Position numbers and translations under genes: made by a program. Positions 9,219-18,178 of a stretch of DNA of 35,485 nt are shown here, piece by piece. A model generated the notes under the pieces. The model worked only from the letters and a program-made list of their open reading frames with translations, ran no database searches and was not told where the DNA came from. Positions within the stretch are counted from its first letter, which is position 1, and every line of letters starts with the position of its first letter. Origin of the DNA: Deltaproteobacteria bacterium (GTDB taxonomy: Bacteria > Myxococcota_A > Polyangia > Haliangiales > Haliangiaceae); assembly GCA_013812655.1 (NCBI GenBank), contig JACCTC010000032.1, positions 1 to 35,485 on the forward strand. Direction: 5' to 3'.

Positions 9219-10130
9219 GTGCGTACCTCATCGATCCTCGCCTTCCTGGTCTTCACGGCATGCGGCGGGGGCCCCGACATCGGCGGGCCGTGTGACCTCG
9301 AGGACCTCTGCGACGATGGCGCGACGTGCAACCTGAGCGCCGCGGATGGCGATGGCCGCAGCGGCACGTGCATCGCGAATGATGGCGACATCGACGGCGA
9401 TGGGTTGCGCAACGACAAGGACTTCTGCAACGCGATTCCCGGCGGCACGTACGACGAGGACCTCGACGGCGTCGGTGACGACTGCGACCGCTGCCCGATC
9501 GCGCGGCCGCTGGCGGCGCCGGACAGCGACGGCGACGAGGTCGATGGTCCGTGCGATCCCGATCCGTCGGTCGCAGGTGATCGGATCGTGTTGTTCGAGG
9601 GCTTCAACGCGACGCTGCCGTCGGGCTGGAAGATGGTCGGCAACTGGGAATTTCGCGGCGGCGAGGTGGTCGCGACGCCACCGGACGGGACGACGATCGG
9701 CACGCTGACCGCGCCGCTGCCGCTGGTGACCACGCGGATGGCCGTGCTCGCGCAGTACCGGATCGATCGCGTCGATGCAGCGGCGGCGCAGAGCCTCGTC
9801 GGGGTCACCGCGATCGATCGCCGCCCCGCCGGGGTCTCGGCCGTGACGTGCGGTGGGCAGCGTGCCGGCGCCGCCGACAGCTTGCTGCTCGACACCGACA
9901 CCGGCGCGGCGGCCAAGCCGTTCGCGAATCTGTTCGACACCGCGAGCCGCTACCGGATCGCGCAGAAGATCGAGGGCATCCAGGCCGCGTGCTCGATGAT
10001 CGCGGACGCCGAGCAGGGCGCCGTGGGGCAGACGACCGGCGGCGAGGCCCCGAGCGAGGCCGGGTTGCTCGCGCGCGCCGCGACGGCGCGCTTCCAGTAC
10101 CTGCTCGTCGTCCAGCGCCCGCCGAGCTGA
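9219..10130 (+). CDS. Predicted lipoprotein with thrombospondin type 3-like repeats, paralogue of the one at 8045
   Basis: A 303-residue product from GTG 9219. The signal MRTSSILAFLVFTAC gives a lipobox (FTAC, Cys15). A Cys-containing segment (CDLEDLCDDGATC) is followed by Asp-rich calcium-type loops: NDGDIDGDGLRNDKDFCN, DEDLDGVGDDCDRCP and DSDGDEVDGPCDPDP. From residue ~125 (DRIVLFEGFNATLPSGWKMV) comes a beta-rich domain corresponding in position to DRLRLFASFDTFTGW in the gene at 8045. Expected on the outer face of the inner membrane or on the outer membrane, where calcium would stiffen the repeats. No enzymatic motif is seen. It ends 12 bp from msrA, which is convergent. Confidence 0.8.
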   Translation: MRTSSILAFLVFTACGGGPDIGGPCDLEDLCDDGATCNLSAADGDGRSGTCIANDGDIDGDGLRNDKDFCNAIPGGTYDEDLDGVGDDCDRCPIARPLAAPDSDGDEVDGPCDPDPSVAGDRIVLFEGFNATLPSGWKMVGNWEFRGGEVVATPPDGTTIGTLTAPLPLVTTRMAVLAQYRIDRVDAAAAQSLVGVTAIDRRPAGVSAVTCGGQRAGAADSLLLDTDTGAAAKPFANLFDTASRYRIAQKIEGIQAACSMIADAEQGAVGQTTGGEAPSEAGLLARAATARFQYLLVVQRPPS

Positions 10131-10142
10131 TCGGCCCCAGCG

Positions 10143-10793
10143 CTACTTCGCAGCGAGTCCGACCGGGCACGCGACGCCGGTCCCGCCGAGCCCGCAGTAT
10201 CCGGCCGGGTTCTTGCCGAGGTATTGCTGGTGATAGTCCTCGGCGTAGTAGAAGTCACCGGCCGGCTTGACCTCGGTCGTGATCGCGCCATATCTCGCCT
10301 TCGCGAGCTGTGCCTGATAGGCGCCGCGCGACGCTGCGGCGGCCTTGGCCTGTGCATCGTCGAACGTGTAGATGCCGGAGCGATACTGGGTCCCGGCATC
10401 GTTGCCCTGGCGCATGCCCTGCGTCGGATCGTGACTCTCCCAGAACGTCGCGAGCAACGCGTCGTAGCTGACCTGCTGCGGGTCGTAGATCACGAGGACG
10501 ACCTCGTTGTGACCGGTGCGCCCCGAGCAGACCTCCTCGTAGGTCGGGTTCGGCGTGAGCCCGGCGGCGTAGCCAACCGCGGTCGCGTACACCCCGGGCA
10601 GCTGCCAGAACTTGCGCTCGGCGCCCCAGAAGCAGCCCATGCCGAACATCGCGCGCGCCATGCCCTCGGGGAACGGCGGCTGGATCCGGTTCCTGTTGAC
10701 GAAGTGGGTCTCGCCGACGCGGACGGCGGCGGCGCGCCCGGGGAGCGCCTCGGCGGGATCGGGCATGTGCGACTTCTTCGAGGAGGAGAACAT
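10143..10793 (-). CDS. msrA: Peptide-methionine (S)-S-oxide reductase MsrA
   Basis: A 216-residue enzyme that reduces the S-epimer of methionine sulfoxide in proteins, using thioredoxin. The signature [18 protein letters not shown] carries the catalytic Cys54. [33 protein letters not shown] and [11 protein letters not shown] are family blocks. The C-terminal [13 protein letters not shown] supplies the likely resolving cysteines, Cys200 and Cys209. An N-terminal extension of ~45 residues ([20 protein letters not shown]...) precedes the core, as in the E. coli-type enzyme (FVNRN... then the GCFWG core). No signal peptide, so cytoplasmic. It is divergent from the FMN reductase gene across 52 bp; both act in redox stress, which suggests but does not prove shared control. 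Confidence 0.96.
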   Translation of the reverse strand: MFSSSKKSHMPDPAEALPGRAAAVRVGETHFVNRNRIQPPFPEGMARAMFGMGCFWGAERKFWQLPGVYATAVGYAAGLTPNPTYEEVCSGRTGHNEVVLVIYDPQQVSYDALLATFWESHDPTQGMRQGNDAGTQYRSGIYTFDDAQAKAAAASRGAYQAQLAKARYGAITTEVKPAGDFYYAEDYHQQYLGKNPAGYCGLGGTGVACPVGLAAK

Positions 10794-10845
10794 GATCGTT
10801 GCCTACCACACGCCCGGGCACCGAGGGAGTTGGTAGCTTCGAGGC

Positions 10846-11397
10846 ATGGCCGCGCTTCTGGGGATCTCTGGCAGCCTGCGCGCGGGCTCGCTCAATCGCG
10901 CCTTGCTCGCCGCGGTCGGCGAGACCTTGCCGGCAGGTAGCACGCTCGCGATGTGGGGGGCGCTCGACCTGCCGATCTTCAACAGCGATCTCGGCGAGCC
11001 GGCCGCGGTCGCCGAGCTCAAGGCCGCGATCGCGCAGGCCGACGGCGTGGTGTTCGCGGTACCCGAGTACAACTACAGCATCCCGGGCGGGCTCAAGAAC
11101 GCGCTCGACTGGATCTCGCGCCCGCCACCGCTCTCGCCGTTGCGCGGCAAGCCGGTCGCGCTCGTCGGTGCGGCGTCGGGGATGTCCGGCACGATCCGCG
11201 CGCAGACCCACATGCGCCAGATCCTGCTGTTCAGCGACGCGCAGTGCCTGGGCCAGCCCGAGGTCCTGATCCCGCGCGCCCAGGACCGGTTCGACGCGAC
11301 CGGACGGTTGACCGACGAGTCGACGCGTACCCTGCTCGCACGGTTCGGCGAAGCGTTCGTCGGGTTTGTCGCCCGGTTCGCGCGGGTCTCACGCTAG
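10846..11397 (+). CDS. NADPH-dependent FMN reductase (flavodoxin-like quinone/chromate reductase family)
   Basis: A 183-residue flavodoxin-fold enzyme of the ChrR/YieF/ArsH-like group (PF03358). The phosphate-binding loop GISGSLRAGSLNRALL (residues 6-21) and PEYNYSIPGGLKNALDWISR (73-92) bind FMN; ALVGAASGMSG follows. Members reduce quinones, azo compounds, chromate or free FMN with NAD(P)H in the cytoplasm; the substrate cannot be fixed here. Its last 9 bp overlap the end of the convergent kinase gene, leaving no room for a conventional terminator between them. Confidence 0.92.
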   Translation: MAALLGISGSLRAGSLNRALLAAVGETLPAGSTLAMWGALDLPIFNSDLGEPAAVAELKAAIAQADGVVFAVPEYNYSIPGGLKNALDWISRPPPLSPLRGKPVALVGAASGMSGTIRAQTHMRQILLFSDAQCLGQPEVLIPRAQDRFDATGRLTDESTRTLLARFGEAFVGFVARFARVSR

Positions 11398-14300
11398 ATC
11401 GCGCAGTGTCGTGCGCACGACCGCGGCGTTCGCCGGCCGATCGTCGGGGTGCTTCGCGATGAGCGACAGCACGAGCGCGTCGAGCTGCGGCGGAATGTCA
11501 GCCCGCAGCGACGATGGCGCCGGGGGCGGGGTGTTGACCTGAGCGTAGAGGATGTCGCCGTCGATGAACGGCGGGCGGCCGCACAGCAGCTCGAACATCG
11601 TGCAGCCGATTGCATAGAGGTCGACGCGGTGATCGACGTCCACGCCGGTGACCTGCTCGGGTGCCATGTAGAGCGGCGTCCCGCGGATCTCGGTGCGGCG
11701 GATCGTGACCTCGCGCATCACGCGCGCGAGCCCGAAGTCGCCGAGCTTCACCGTCTTGTCCTTCGCGACGAAGATGTTCGCTGGCTTGATGTCGCGATGG
11801 ATCACCTTGCGGGCGTGCGCGTACGCGAGCCCGGCGCAGACCTGGTCGATGATCGCAGCCGCCTCGATCCACGGCAGCATGCCGCGCTCGGCGACGATCG
11901 ACTCGAGCGAGCGGCCGTCGACGAACTCCATGATCATGTAGACCTTGTCGACGTCGGTGATCTGGTCGTACATGCACACGATGTTCGTGTGGTTGAGCTG
12001 CGCGAGCGCCTTGGCCTCCTGCTGGAACATCTCGAGCGCCTCGGGGATCGTGCGGAGCTCGTCCGCCATCTCCTTGATCGCGACCTCGCGCTCGAGCTTG
12101 ACGTCCCACGCGCGGTGCACGAGCCCCATCGCGCCGCGGCCTAGCTCCGCGGTCACGCGATAGCGCTCGAGGAGCAGCTCGCCAGGTACCGGCGTCGACG
12201 CCCGGATCCGTCGCGGTACCGCGGCGGCGACGGTATCGGCGGATGCCGCCTGGGTCTTCGCTCCCCCGGTGGGATCGGAAGCGGCGGCGAACGGCAGCGG
12301 CGTGCGCGGTCCAGACGGCGCGAGCACGAGCTCGAGGTCGTTGTGCGTGGCGGCGTCGTCATCGAGCACGACGTCCTTCATGAGCCGCAGCTCCCGTGCC
12401 ACGTTGATCGTGACGGTGAAAGACTTCGCCGTCGGGACGGCAAGCTCGCGATCGAGGCGTGCACCATGCGCATCGATCGAGATCGTGCGGGTGCCCATCG
12501 GCAGCTTGAGCTCGACCTCGCCAGCATCGTTGGTCGCGAGCTTGTTGGGTTCTATGTCCGACCACACGAGGATGCCGCGGCGCGGCTCGGCGATCACCTG
12601 CACGGTGACCTCGGCGTCGGTCGCGACCAGATCGAAGGCGACCTCGACCAGCGCGCCGCGCTTGACGTCGACGAGCTGCGTGCAGATGTCGGGGACGAGC
12701 CTCAGCTTGCCGCCGGGCGAGTACGTGCCGTACAGGTGGACATACCAGGAGCCGACTGGAACGCGCATCGCGAAGCCGCTCGAGATCAAGGTCGCGTTCC
12801 GCTTGCGGGTGATCGCACCGGCCTGCTTCGTCGCGACGTGGAACGCGAGCATGTCGGGGATCGGCGGGCGCGCCTCGCGCTTCGTGATCTCGACGCATAG
12901 CGCCTCGTCGAGATCCGCGTTGCGCGCGATCTGGATCTCGATGCGCCCCATCGCGCGTGTGAAGTAGAGGACGCCGACCAGGATCAGGATCAGCAGCGCG
13001 CCGAGCAACGCGACCAGCTTGAACACGTTGAACGTGACGAGCCCCGGCATCGCGATCTTGCGGGTGACCTGCGACGCCTCGGTGGAACCGGTCGGGTGCA
13101 GTAGCATGGTGATGCGTGCGTTGGAGCCATCCGCCTCGACACGGTAGACGAGCACCGCATCGGCATCGGCGCCGAGTGCCCTCAGCTCGTCGAGCGGCAC
13201 CGTCTTGCCGGTGAACGTCTTCGGAGCGGCCACCACCTGCATGTCGTACGGTGACGCCAGCAGGAGCTGCTCGATCGCGCTGCGCAGCACGCGGGAATGG
13301 GTCTCGCGGAACGACGTTGCCGGCGGCGACCACTCGAGCTCGGCGATCATGATCTTCTTCTTCGCCAGCTCGTCGAGCTCCAGCGCCTCGAGCATCGGCT
13401 CGACGAGGCGAGTGTCGTCGGACGCGGTCCCGAGATCGATCACGACCTTGTTCGTGCCCTTGGCACCCTTGGGCGGGCTGATCACCGCGGTCTGCGTTGC
13501 CGGTCCGTCAGCCTGTCCGAGGAGCAGGCGTCCCATGCTCACTTGCGCGGCGTTGCCCTGCTTGAGTCCCATCTCGATGTTGACGGTCTGGACAAGCGGG
13601 CTGATCGGCGCCCCGCGTTCGGCGAGCGCGAGCCGGGTCTCGGCCTCGGCGAGCCGGTTCTCGAGCATGTCGATCCGCGCGAGCAGTGCGAGCTCCTCCG
13701 GGGAGGTCGGCTTGTCGATCAGCGTCACCGCGGTCTTGAGGTCGTTCGCGGCGACCAGCGCGCGGACCTGTTCGCGCTTCGCCTTGGCGCTCGCGAACGC
13801 GACCGCGGCATCGGCAAATCTCCCTTTACCCGCGTGCAGCCAGCCGTGATAGCGATGCGCGAGTGGCGCGTCGGCGGCGGCGGCGGCATATGCGCCGACC
13901 GCGAGCTCCTCCTTGCCATCGGCACGGCGCAGCGCGAGCTCGGCGCGGATGCGGAGGCTCGTCGGATCGGTCGCCGCGGCGATCAGCGCGTCGAGGCGTA
14001 CGAGCGCGGCATCGCCGAGCTCGCGGACGCTGACGAGGGCGAGCGCGCGTGACTTGTCGACGCCCGCCTCCGCCGCTGCGAGCCCGATCGCGCTGCTGAC
14101 GCCAGGGGCCTCCGCCACGATCTTCTCCGCGTACGCCACGAGCGCGGCGTGCGTCGCCTTGTCGAGCGTGCTGATCGTCGACGCCAGCGCGAGGATCGCG
14201 CGCGGCTGGTCGGAGGTGAGCCCCGAGACGATCAGCTGGTCGAGCCGCTTCTGATCGCCTGCGAGCTCGGCGAGGATCGCGCTGACGAGCGTGACGAGGC

Positions 14301-15063
14301 CGGTCAGCTTCGGCTTGCCGGCGAGCTGGAGCTTCGCGGCCGCGAGATCGGTGCGTGCGAGAGCTGCGAGTGCCCGTGCGGCGAGCGCGATGTCGTCGGC
14401 CCGCGCGCCGACGGTGTCGAGGTGTTTGGTATCGCCGATCGCGCGCGCCGCGATCACCGAGAGCGCGTCGTCGGTCACCGCGGCAGGCAGGCCGGCCAGC
14501 AGCGTACCAACGGCATCGACCGCGAGGGCCGTCCGCGGCGTGGCATCCGCGAGCGCGCGGGCCGCGGCCGTCGGATCGGACGTCCGCAGGCGGAGCGCGG
14601 TCGCGTACGGACGCAGCCGCCCGAGCGCGACATCGGGGACCTTGCCCTTGATCAGGCGCAGCTTCGTCGTCACGTGCTCGACAGCGCCCCGCGCGAGCGT
14701 GCCGATGTCACCGTCACCAGCGCGCGCGACGAACACGACCGGCGGCCCTTCGAGGGCCACGAGCACGACGGTGAGCCGCAGCTTCGCGCCTTCGCGACCG
14801 AGATCGAGGAACAGCCCGTCATCGGCTCCGACCTTGGTCAGCGCGGCCACCGCGCCAGACAGCGTGAGGTCCGCCGGCATTTCGACGAGCGAACGATCAT
14901 CGCCGACCAGCGCGCTGTGGATCAGCAGCGTGAGCGCACCGGCCTCGTCGGCGACGTCCGCCTCGGAGACCACGTGGCCCACCGCGATCTTCTTGGCATC
15001 GGCCACGCTGCCGGTGAGGACGAGCAGCAATGCAACTGTCAGGACACGAAGCGCGGCGCACAT
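11389..15063 (-). CDS. Large Ser/Thr protein kinase with exported N-terminal half and C-terminal kinase domain
   Basis: A 1224-residue protein. Residues 1-23 (MCAALRVLTVALLLVLTGSV, then ADA) form a signal peptide. Residues ~24-675 are Ala/Leu-rich helical sequence with TPR-like stretches (SPEELALLARIDMLENRLAE). A membrane segment lies at ~679-703 (LVALLGALLILILVGVLYF). Residues ~705-930 look beta-rich. The kinase domain occupies 967-1224: glycine loop ELGRGAMG, Lys997 in VAIKEM, HRDIKPANI with Asp1091, DFG at 1109, APEQ at ~1134. All catalytic residues are present, so it should be active. By topology the N-terminal half is periplasmic and the kinase cytoplasmic, the reverse of the usual PknB plan with an N-terminal kinase. 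The start of the exported part (KKIAVGHVVSEADV) faintly recalls CsgG/FlgO-like domains; that is a guess. The gene lies 54 bp downstream of hgd on the same strand. Ligand and targets are unknown. Confidence 0.9.
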   Translation of the reverse strand: MCAALRVLTVALLLVLTGSVADAKKIAVGHVVSEADVADEAGALTLLIHSALVGDDRSLVEMPADLTLSGAVAALTKVGADDGLFLDLGREGAKLRLTVVLVALEGPPVVFVARAGDGDIGTLARGAVEHVTTKLRLIKGKVPDVALGRLRPYATALRLRTSDPTAAARALADATPRTALAVDAVGTLLAGLPAAVTDDALSVIAARAIGDTKHLDTVGARADDIALAARALAALARTDLAAAKLQLAGKPKLTGLVTLVSAILAELAGDQKRLDQLIVSGLTSDQPRAILALASTISTLDKATHAALVAYAEKIVAEAPGVSSAIGLAAAEAGVDKSRALALVSVRELGDAALVRLDALIAAATDPTSLRIRAELALRRADGKEELAVGAYAAAAADAPLAHRYHGWLHAGKGRFADAAVAFASAKAKREQVRALVAANDLKTAVTLIDKPTSPEELALLARIDMLENRLAEAETRLALAERGAPISPLVQTVNIEMGLKQGNAAQVSMGRLLLGQADGPATQTAVISPPKGAKGTNKVVIDLGTASDDTRLVEPMLEALELDELAKKKIMIAELEWSPPATSFRETHSRVLRSAIEQLLLASPYDMQVVAAPKTFTGKTVPLDELRALGADADAVLVYRVEADGSNARITMLLHPTGSTEASQVTRKIAMPGLVTFNVFKLVALLGALLILILVGVLYFTRAMGRIEIQIARNADLDEALCVEITKREARPPIPDMLAFHVATKQAGAITRKRNATLISSGFAMRVPVGSWYVHLYGTYSPGGKLRLVPDICTQLVDVKRGALVEVAFDLVATDAEVTVQVIAEPRRGILVWSDIEPNKLATNDAGEVELKLPMGTRTISIDAHGARLDRELAVPTAKSFTVTINVARELRLMKDVVLDDDAATHNDLELVLAPSGPRTPLPFAAASDPTGGAKTQAASADTVAAAVPRRIRASTPVPGELLLERYRVTAELGRGAMGLVHRAWDVKLEREVAIKEMADELRTIPEALEMFQQEAKALAQLNHTNIVCMYDQITDVDKVYMIMEFVDGRSLESIVAERGMLPWIEAAAIIDQVCAGLAYAHARKVIHRDIKPANIFVAKDKTVKLGDFGLARVMREVTIRRTEIRGTPLYMAPEQVTGVDVDHRVDLYAIGCTMFELLCGRPPFIDGDILYAQVNTPPPAPSSLRADIPPQLDALVLSLIAKHPDDRPANAAVVRTTLRDLA

Positions 15064-15088
15064 TCGGCGGCATCATATGCCGGAACTG

Positions 15089-15115
15089 GCGCCTGCCGGG
15101 CGGCTGCCGGGCGCC
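15089..15115 (-). terminator. Possible hairpin after the homogentisate operon
   Basis: Two GGCGCC hexamers, self-complementary and 15 bp apart, flank a GC-rich repeat (TGCCGGGCGGCTGCCG) just after the hgd stop codon. They could form a hairpin in the transcript. There is no T-tract, so read-through into the kinase gene is possible. Confidence 0.25.
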
Positions 15116-15117
15116 TG

Positions 15118-16275
15118 TTAGACGAAGCTGTCCTGGTAGTTCGCGTCCTCGATCGCGAGGCCCGCGGGAGTCACCGCGAGCACCTGGTAGGTGTCGAGCA
15201 TGACCGCGAGCTCGTCGGTGCGGGTCGTGCCGATCGACTTCTCGTAGCTTCCCGGATGCGGACCATGCGGCAGTCCCATCGGGTGATGCGAGATGCTGCC
15301 GGGTCCGACCCCGCGTCGTGATGTGAAATTACCGTCGCAGTAAAAGATGATCTCGTCGCAGTGGGTCGAGCTGTGGGGATACGGGCAGGGAATGGCCTCG
15401 GGGTGGAAGTCGACCGGCCGCGGCACGAAGCTGCAGATCAGTACGCCGCGCGCCGCGAACGTGCCGTGCCACGTCGGCGGCAGGTGCACCGAGCTGACCC
15501 GCGGCTGAAAGTTGAGAATCGGAAACGCCCACGGATAGACCGTGCCGTCCCAGCCGACCGCGTCGAGCGGCGAATCCTCGAGCACGAAGCCGTGCCACGC
15601 GCCGCCCTTGCGGACGACGAGGTCGCGCAGTCCTTCATCACGCGGACCGTCGAACGTCGGCCGCTTGAAGTCGCGATGCGAGTACGGCGCGTCCATGCGG
15701 AGCTGGCCGACCTCGTTGCGCCACTGCTTCGGGACGTGGATGCCACCGATCAACGAGAACCACAGCCAGTGCTGCGCGACGCCATCGGCGGGCAGGAACC
15801 TGTGCGTGAGCCCGCGCGGCACGTAGACGTAGTCGCCCTGTGCGAACGCGAGATCACCGAGCACGCTGCGCAGGGTGCCGCCCCCCTGGTGGATGTAGAT
15901 CAATTGATCGGCGTCGCCATCCGCGATGTAGACGGGATCTGGCGCGGTCGGGAACGCGACGCCGGCGATCAGATCGTCGTTGAAGAGCAGCGCGATCCGG
16001 CCATCGATCTGCGGCCCGGTCTGGGTCGCGAGTGCCGGCGTCCGGTAGTGCCGCTTCGCGAGCTCGCGCATGCCGGCGTCGATCGGCTTGGCCCAGCCGT
16101 GCTTGACCGGCGCGAGACGCTGGGTGTGCGGCCGCCGCAGGTGATAGAGGATCGTGTACGGGCCATCGAACCCGTCGCGCGTGAAGCACTCCTCGTAGCG
16201 CAGGGCTCCATCGGCGCCGCGCAGCTGGATGTGGTGCTTGCGCGCGACGTCGCCGACGCACATCCGGTCGAGCAT
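15118..16275 (-). CDS. hmgA: Homogentisate 1,2-dioxygenase
   Basis: A 385-residue cupin-type Fe(II) dioxygenase that opens the ring of homogentisate to maleylacetoacetate. It is shorter than the ~440-residue animal and pseudomonad enzymes and follows the shorter bacterial form. Motifs include YIHQGGGTLRSVLGDLAFAQGDYVYVPRGLTH (cupin strand, positions ~125-155), WHGTFAARGVLICSFVPRP, PYPHSSTHCDEIIFYCDGNF (His and Glu iron ligands) and HHPMGLPHGPHPGSYE (the further His region). Exact ligand numbering is inferred. The ATG at 16275 shares its A with the TGA of hppD (TGATG), with GGAGG 7 nt upstream, so translation is coupled. A longer open frame runs further upstream through hppD, but only this start matches the family. 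Last gene of the operon. Confidence 0.92.
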   Translation of the reverse strand: MLDRMCVGDVARKHHIQLRGADGALRYEECFTRDGFDGPYTILYHLRRPHTQRLAPVKHGWAKPIDAGMRELAKRHYRTPALATQTGPQIDGRIALLFNDDLIAGVAFPTAPDPVYIADGDADQLIYIHQGGGTLRSVLGDLAFAQGDYVYVPRGLTHRFLPADGVAQHWLWFSLIGGIHVPKQWRNEVGQLRMDAPYSHRDFKRPTFDGPRDEGLRDLVVRKGGAWHGFVLEDSPLDAVGWDGTVYPWAFPILNFQPRVSSVHLPPTWHGTFAARGVLICSFVPRPVDFHPEAIPCPYPHSSTHCDEIIFYCDGNFTSRRGVGPGSISHHPMGLPHGPHPGSYEKSIGTTRTDELAVMLDTYQVLAVTPAGLAIEDANYQDSFV

Positions 16276-17465
16276 CAGGTGCCTCCGCGCTCGTTGGTGT
16301 TCGCGGGCCCCGCGGGTCCGGCCTTCTGCTGCTGCTCGCGCTCGATGCTCTCGAACAACGCGCGGAAGTTGCCGGCGCCGAAGCCGCGATCGCCCTTGCG
16401 CTGGATGATCTCGTAGAAGAACGGGCCCGCCGCGGGATCGCCGTAGAGTCCCGCCGCTTCTTTGAGGAAGATCTGCAGCATGTACGCGTGGTGGTGATCG
16501 CCATCGATCAGCACCTCGAGCTCGCGCAGCGTATTCAGGTCCTCGTCGATCGTCTTGATGCCGGTCTTCTCGATCCGCTCGGGCAGCATGTCGTAGTAGC
16601 TGCCCGGGGTCGGCATGAACGTCACGTTCGCCGCGCGCAGGCCGCGCACCGCGCTGAGGATGTCGGTGACCGAGAGCGCGATGTGCTGGACGCCGTCGCC
16701 GCGCAGCTCCTCGTTGAAGATGTTGATCTGCGAGCTCTTGAAAAACGGCCGTGCGGGCTCGTTGTTCGCGAACTTGGTGCCGCTCGTCGGATCCCACATC
16801 ACGATCGACTTGAGACCGGAACCACTCTTGCGCTTCGGGTCGATGTCCGAGGTGTGGAACGCGACCTCCCACATCTGCTCGAACCCGAGGACCTGCTCGA
16901 GCCACAGCAACATCGGCTTCATCGTCTGGAAGTTCGACGTGACGTGATCGATCTCCTCGAAGCCGAACTTGTTCGTGCCGCCGCCCTGATACGGATGATA
17001 CGGCACGGCACCCGGGAACAGGCTGCGATAGCCGCCGTGCTCGCGAAACCGGAACGTGCAGTCACCGAACGGCGTCGTGATCGAGAACTGCTTCAGCGTG
17101 CCGCCGTCGTCGGTGAACGTCTGGATCTCGTCGATCATCGTGCCGCCGCGCTCGTCGAGCAGCGCGAACGTGCGCGCGGCATCCTCGACCTCGAAGACCA
17201 GCGTGCCCACGCCGTCGGGATGCTTCGACAGGAACCGATGGGCGCGGCCACCTTCGCCGTACGGCGAGCTGCACACCACCTGGATGTTCCCCGCCGAGAA
17301 ACACGCCGACTGCTGGCGGCCCTGCTTCACGAGCTCGGGCGAGCTGCGCCACGTCTCGGCGAAGTCGAGCTTGCGGGTATAGAACTGCCGCGACCGCTCG
17401 AGGTCACGGACGTAGTAGTGGATGCCTTCGAGGCGCTTGATTCCGAGCGGAGTGGGCTTCGCCAT
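16275..17465 (-). CDS. hppD: 4-hydroxyphenylpyruvate dioxygenase
   Basis: A 396-residue non-haem Fe(II) enzyme of two vicinal-oxygen-chelate domains that converts 4-hydroxyphenylpyruvate to homogentisate. The N-terminal domain begins RLEGIHYYVRDLERSRQFYT. The catalytic C-terminal domain shows EEIDHVTSN (His174), DGVQHIALSVTDI (His261) and PFFYEIIQRKGDRGFGAGNF (Glu352), the expected two-His-one-Glu triad, with the C-terminal helix that gates the site. AGAGGA lies 5 nt before the ATG. The C terminus ends in a Gln/Ala/Pro-rich tail. It lies 8 bp after maiA and overlaps hgd by one base, so it belongs to the same transcript. Identification is firm. Confidence 0.96.
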   Translation of the reverse strand: MAKPTPLGIKRLEGIHYYVRDLERSRQFYTRKLDFAETWRSSPELVKQGRQQSACFSAGNIQVVCSSPYGEGGRAHRFLSKHPDGVGTLVFEVEDAARTFALLDERGGTMIDEIQTFTDDGGTLKQFSITTPFGDCTFRFREHGGYRSLFPGAVPYHPYQGGGTNKFGFEEIDHVTSNFQTMKPMLLWLEQVLGFEQMWEVAFHTSDIDPKRKSGSGLKSIVMWDPTSGTKFANNEPARPFFKSSQINIFNEELRGDGVQHIALSVTDILSAVRGLRAANVTFMPTPGSYYDMLPERIEKTGIKTIDEDLNTLRELEVLIDGDHHHAYMLQIFLKEAAGLYGDPAAGPFFYEIIQRKGDRGFGAGNFRALFESIEREQQQKAGPAGPANTNERGGT

Positions 17466-17473
17466 CGCGTCCT

Positions 17474-18178
17474 CTATTTCACGGCGTCGGGTTGCTGGTC
17501 GGGCATCGCTTGCACGAACGCGGGGATCGCCATGCAGGCCGCTTCGATCTTCGCGATCAACGCGTGCTGGCTGAAGTCGACGCCGAACCGGCGCGCGCTC
17601 GCGAGCTGGGGAATCAAGCAGCAGTCGGCGAGTGTCGGCGCGTCACCGACGCTGAACGGTCCAGGCCCTCCGCCGAGCTGCTTCGCGGTGTCGACCGCGA
17701 GCCGCTCGTACGCGGCGAGCCCGCTGATGATGAACGGCTTGACCCACGCCGCGTCGTCACCGCCGAACTTCTTGACCGCGCGCGTCGTCGTGAGGTTCTG
17801 CAGCGGCTGGATGCCGGAGTTCACGATCTCGGCGAGCGCGCGCGAGCGAGCGCGCATGAAGGCGATCGCACGATCGGAGGCCGCGTTCCCGGTGAACGGC
17901 GTCGCGATCGGCAGGATCGGCGGCTCCGGCCAGCGCTCGTCGAGATACTCCATGATCGGCAGCGACTGCGAGATCGACCATACCGTGCCGTCGTCCTCGG
18001 TGATCTCGAGCGTCGGCACCTGGGCGGACGGGTTCATCGCGCGATACGCGTCGGCGAACTGACCATCCTTGACGATGTTGACGACGACGTACTTGTACGC
18101 CAGCCCCTTGAGCCCGAGCGCGATGCGCACGCGATGGCTCGCCGACGAGCGCCAGTAGTTGTGCAGTGCGAGCTTCAT
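17474..18178 (-). CDS. maiA: Maleylacetoacetate isomerase (zeta-class glutathione S-transferase)
   Basis: A 234-residue GST-fold protein. The N-terminal thioredoxin-like domain starts LALHNYWRSSASHRVRIALG; the SSxSxRVRIAL motif is the zeta-class active site that binds glutathione (Ser11/Ser12/Ser14). NPSAQVPTLEI and SISQSLPIMEYLDE complete the glutathione site. The C-terminal helical domain is typical. It isomerises maleylacetoacetate to fumarylacetoacetate. The ATG overlaps the stop of the upstream fah gene by 4 nt (ATGA). Its position between fah and hppD fits the family assignment. Confidence 0.93.
   Translation of the reverse strand: MKLALHNYWRSSASHRVRIALGLKGLAYKYVVVNIVKDGQFADAYRAMNPSAQVPTLEITEDDGTVWSISQSLPIMEYLDERWPEPPILPIATPFTGNAASDRAIAFMRARSRALAEIVNSGIQPLQNLTTTRAVKKFGGDDAAWVKPFIISGLAAYERLAVDTAKQLGGGPGPFSVGDAPTLADCCLIPQLASARRFGVDFSQHALIAKIEAACMAIPAFVQAMPDQQPDAVK

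Noticed and set aside
11449..15321. Long plus-strand frames opposite the large kinase gene
   Set aside because: Typical GC-rich shadow frames: Arg/Asp/Ala-rich, no known motifs, fully antisense to a well-supported gene.
15118..16905. A single 595-residue reading frame apparently fusing hppD-antiframe sequence to homogentisate dioxygenase
   Set aside because: Its first ~210 residues are Arg-rich out-of-frame translation of hppD. Dioxygenase homology begins at the ATG at 16275, which has a ribosome site.
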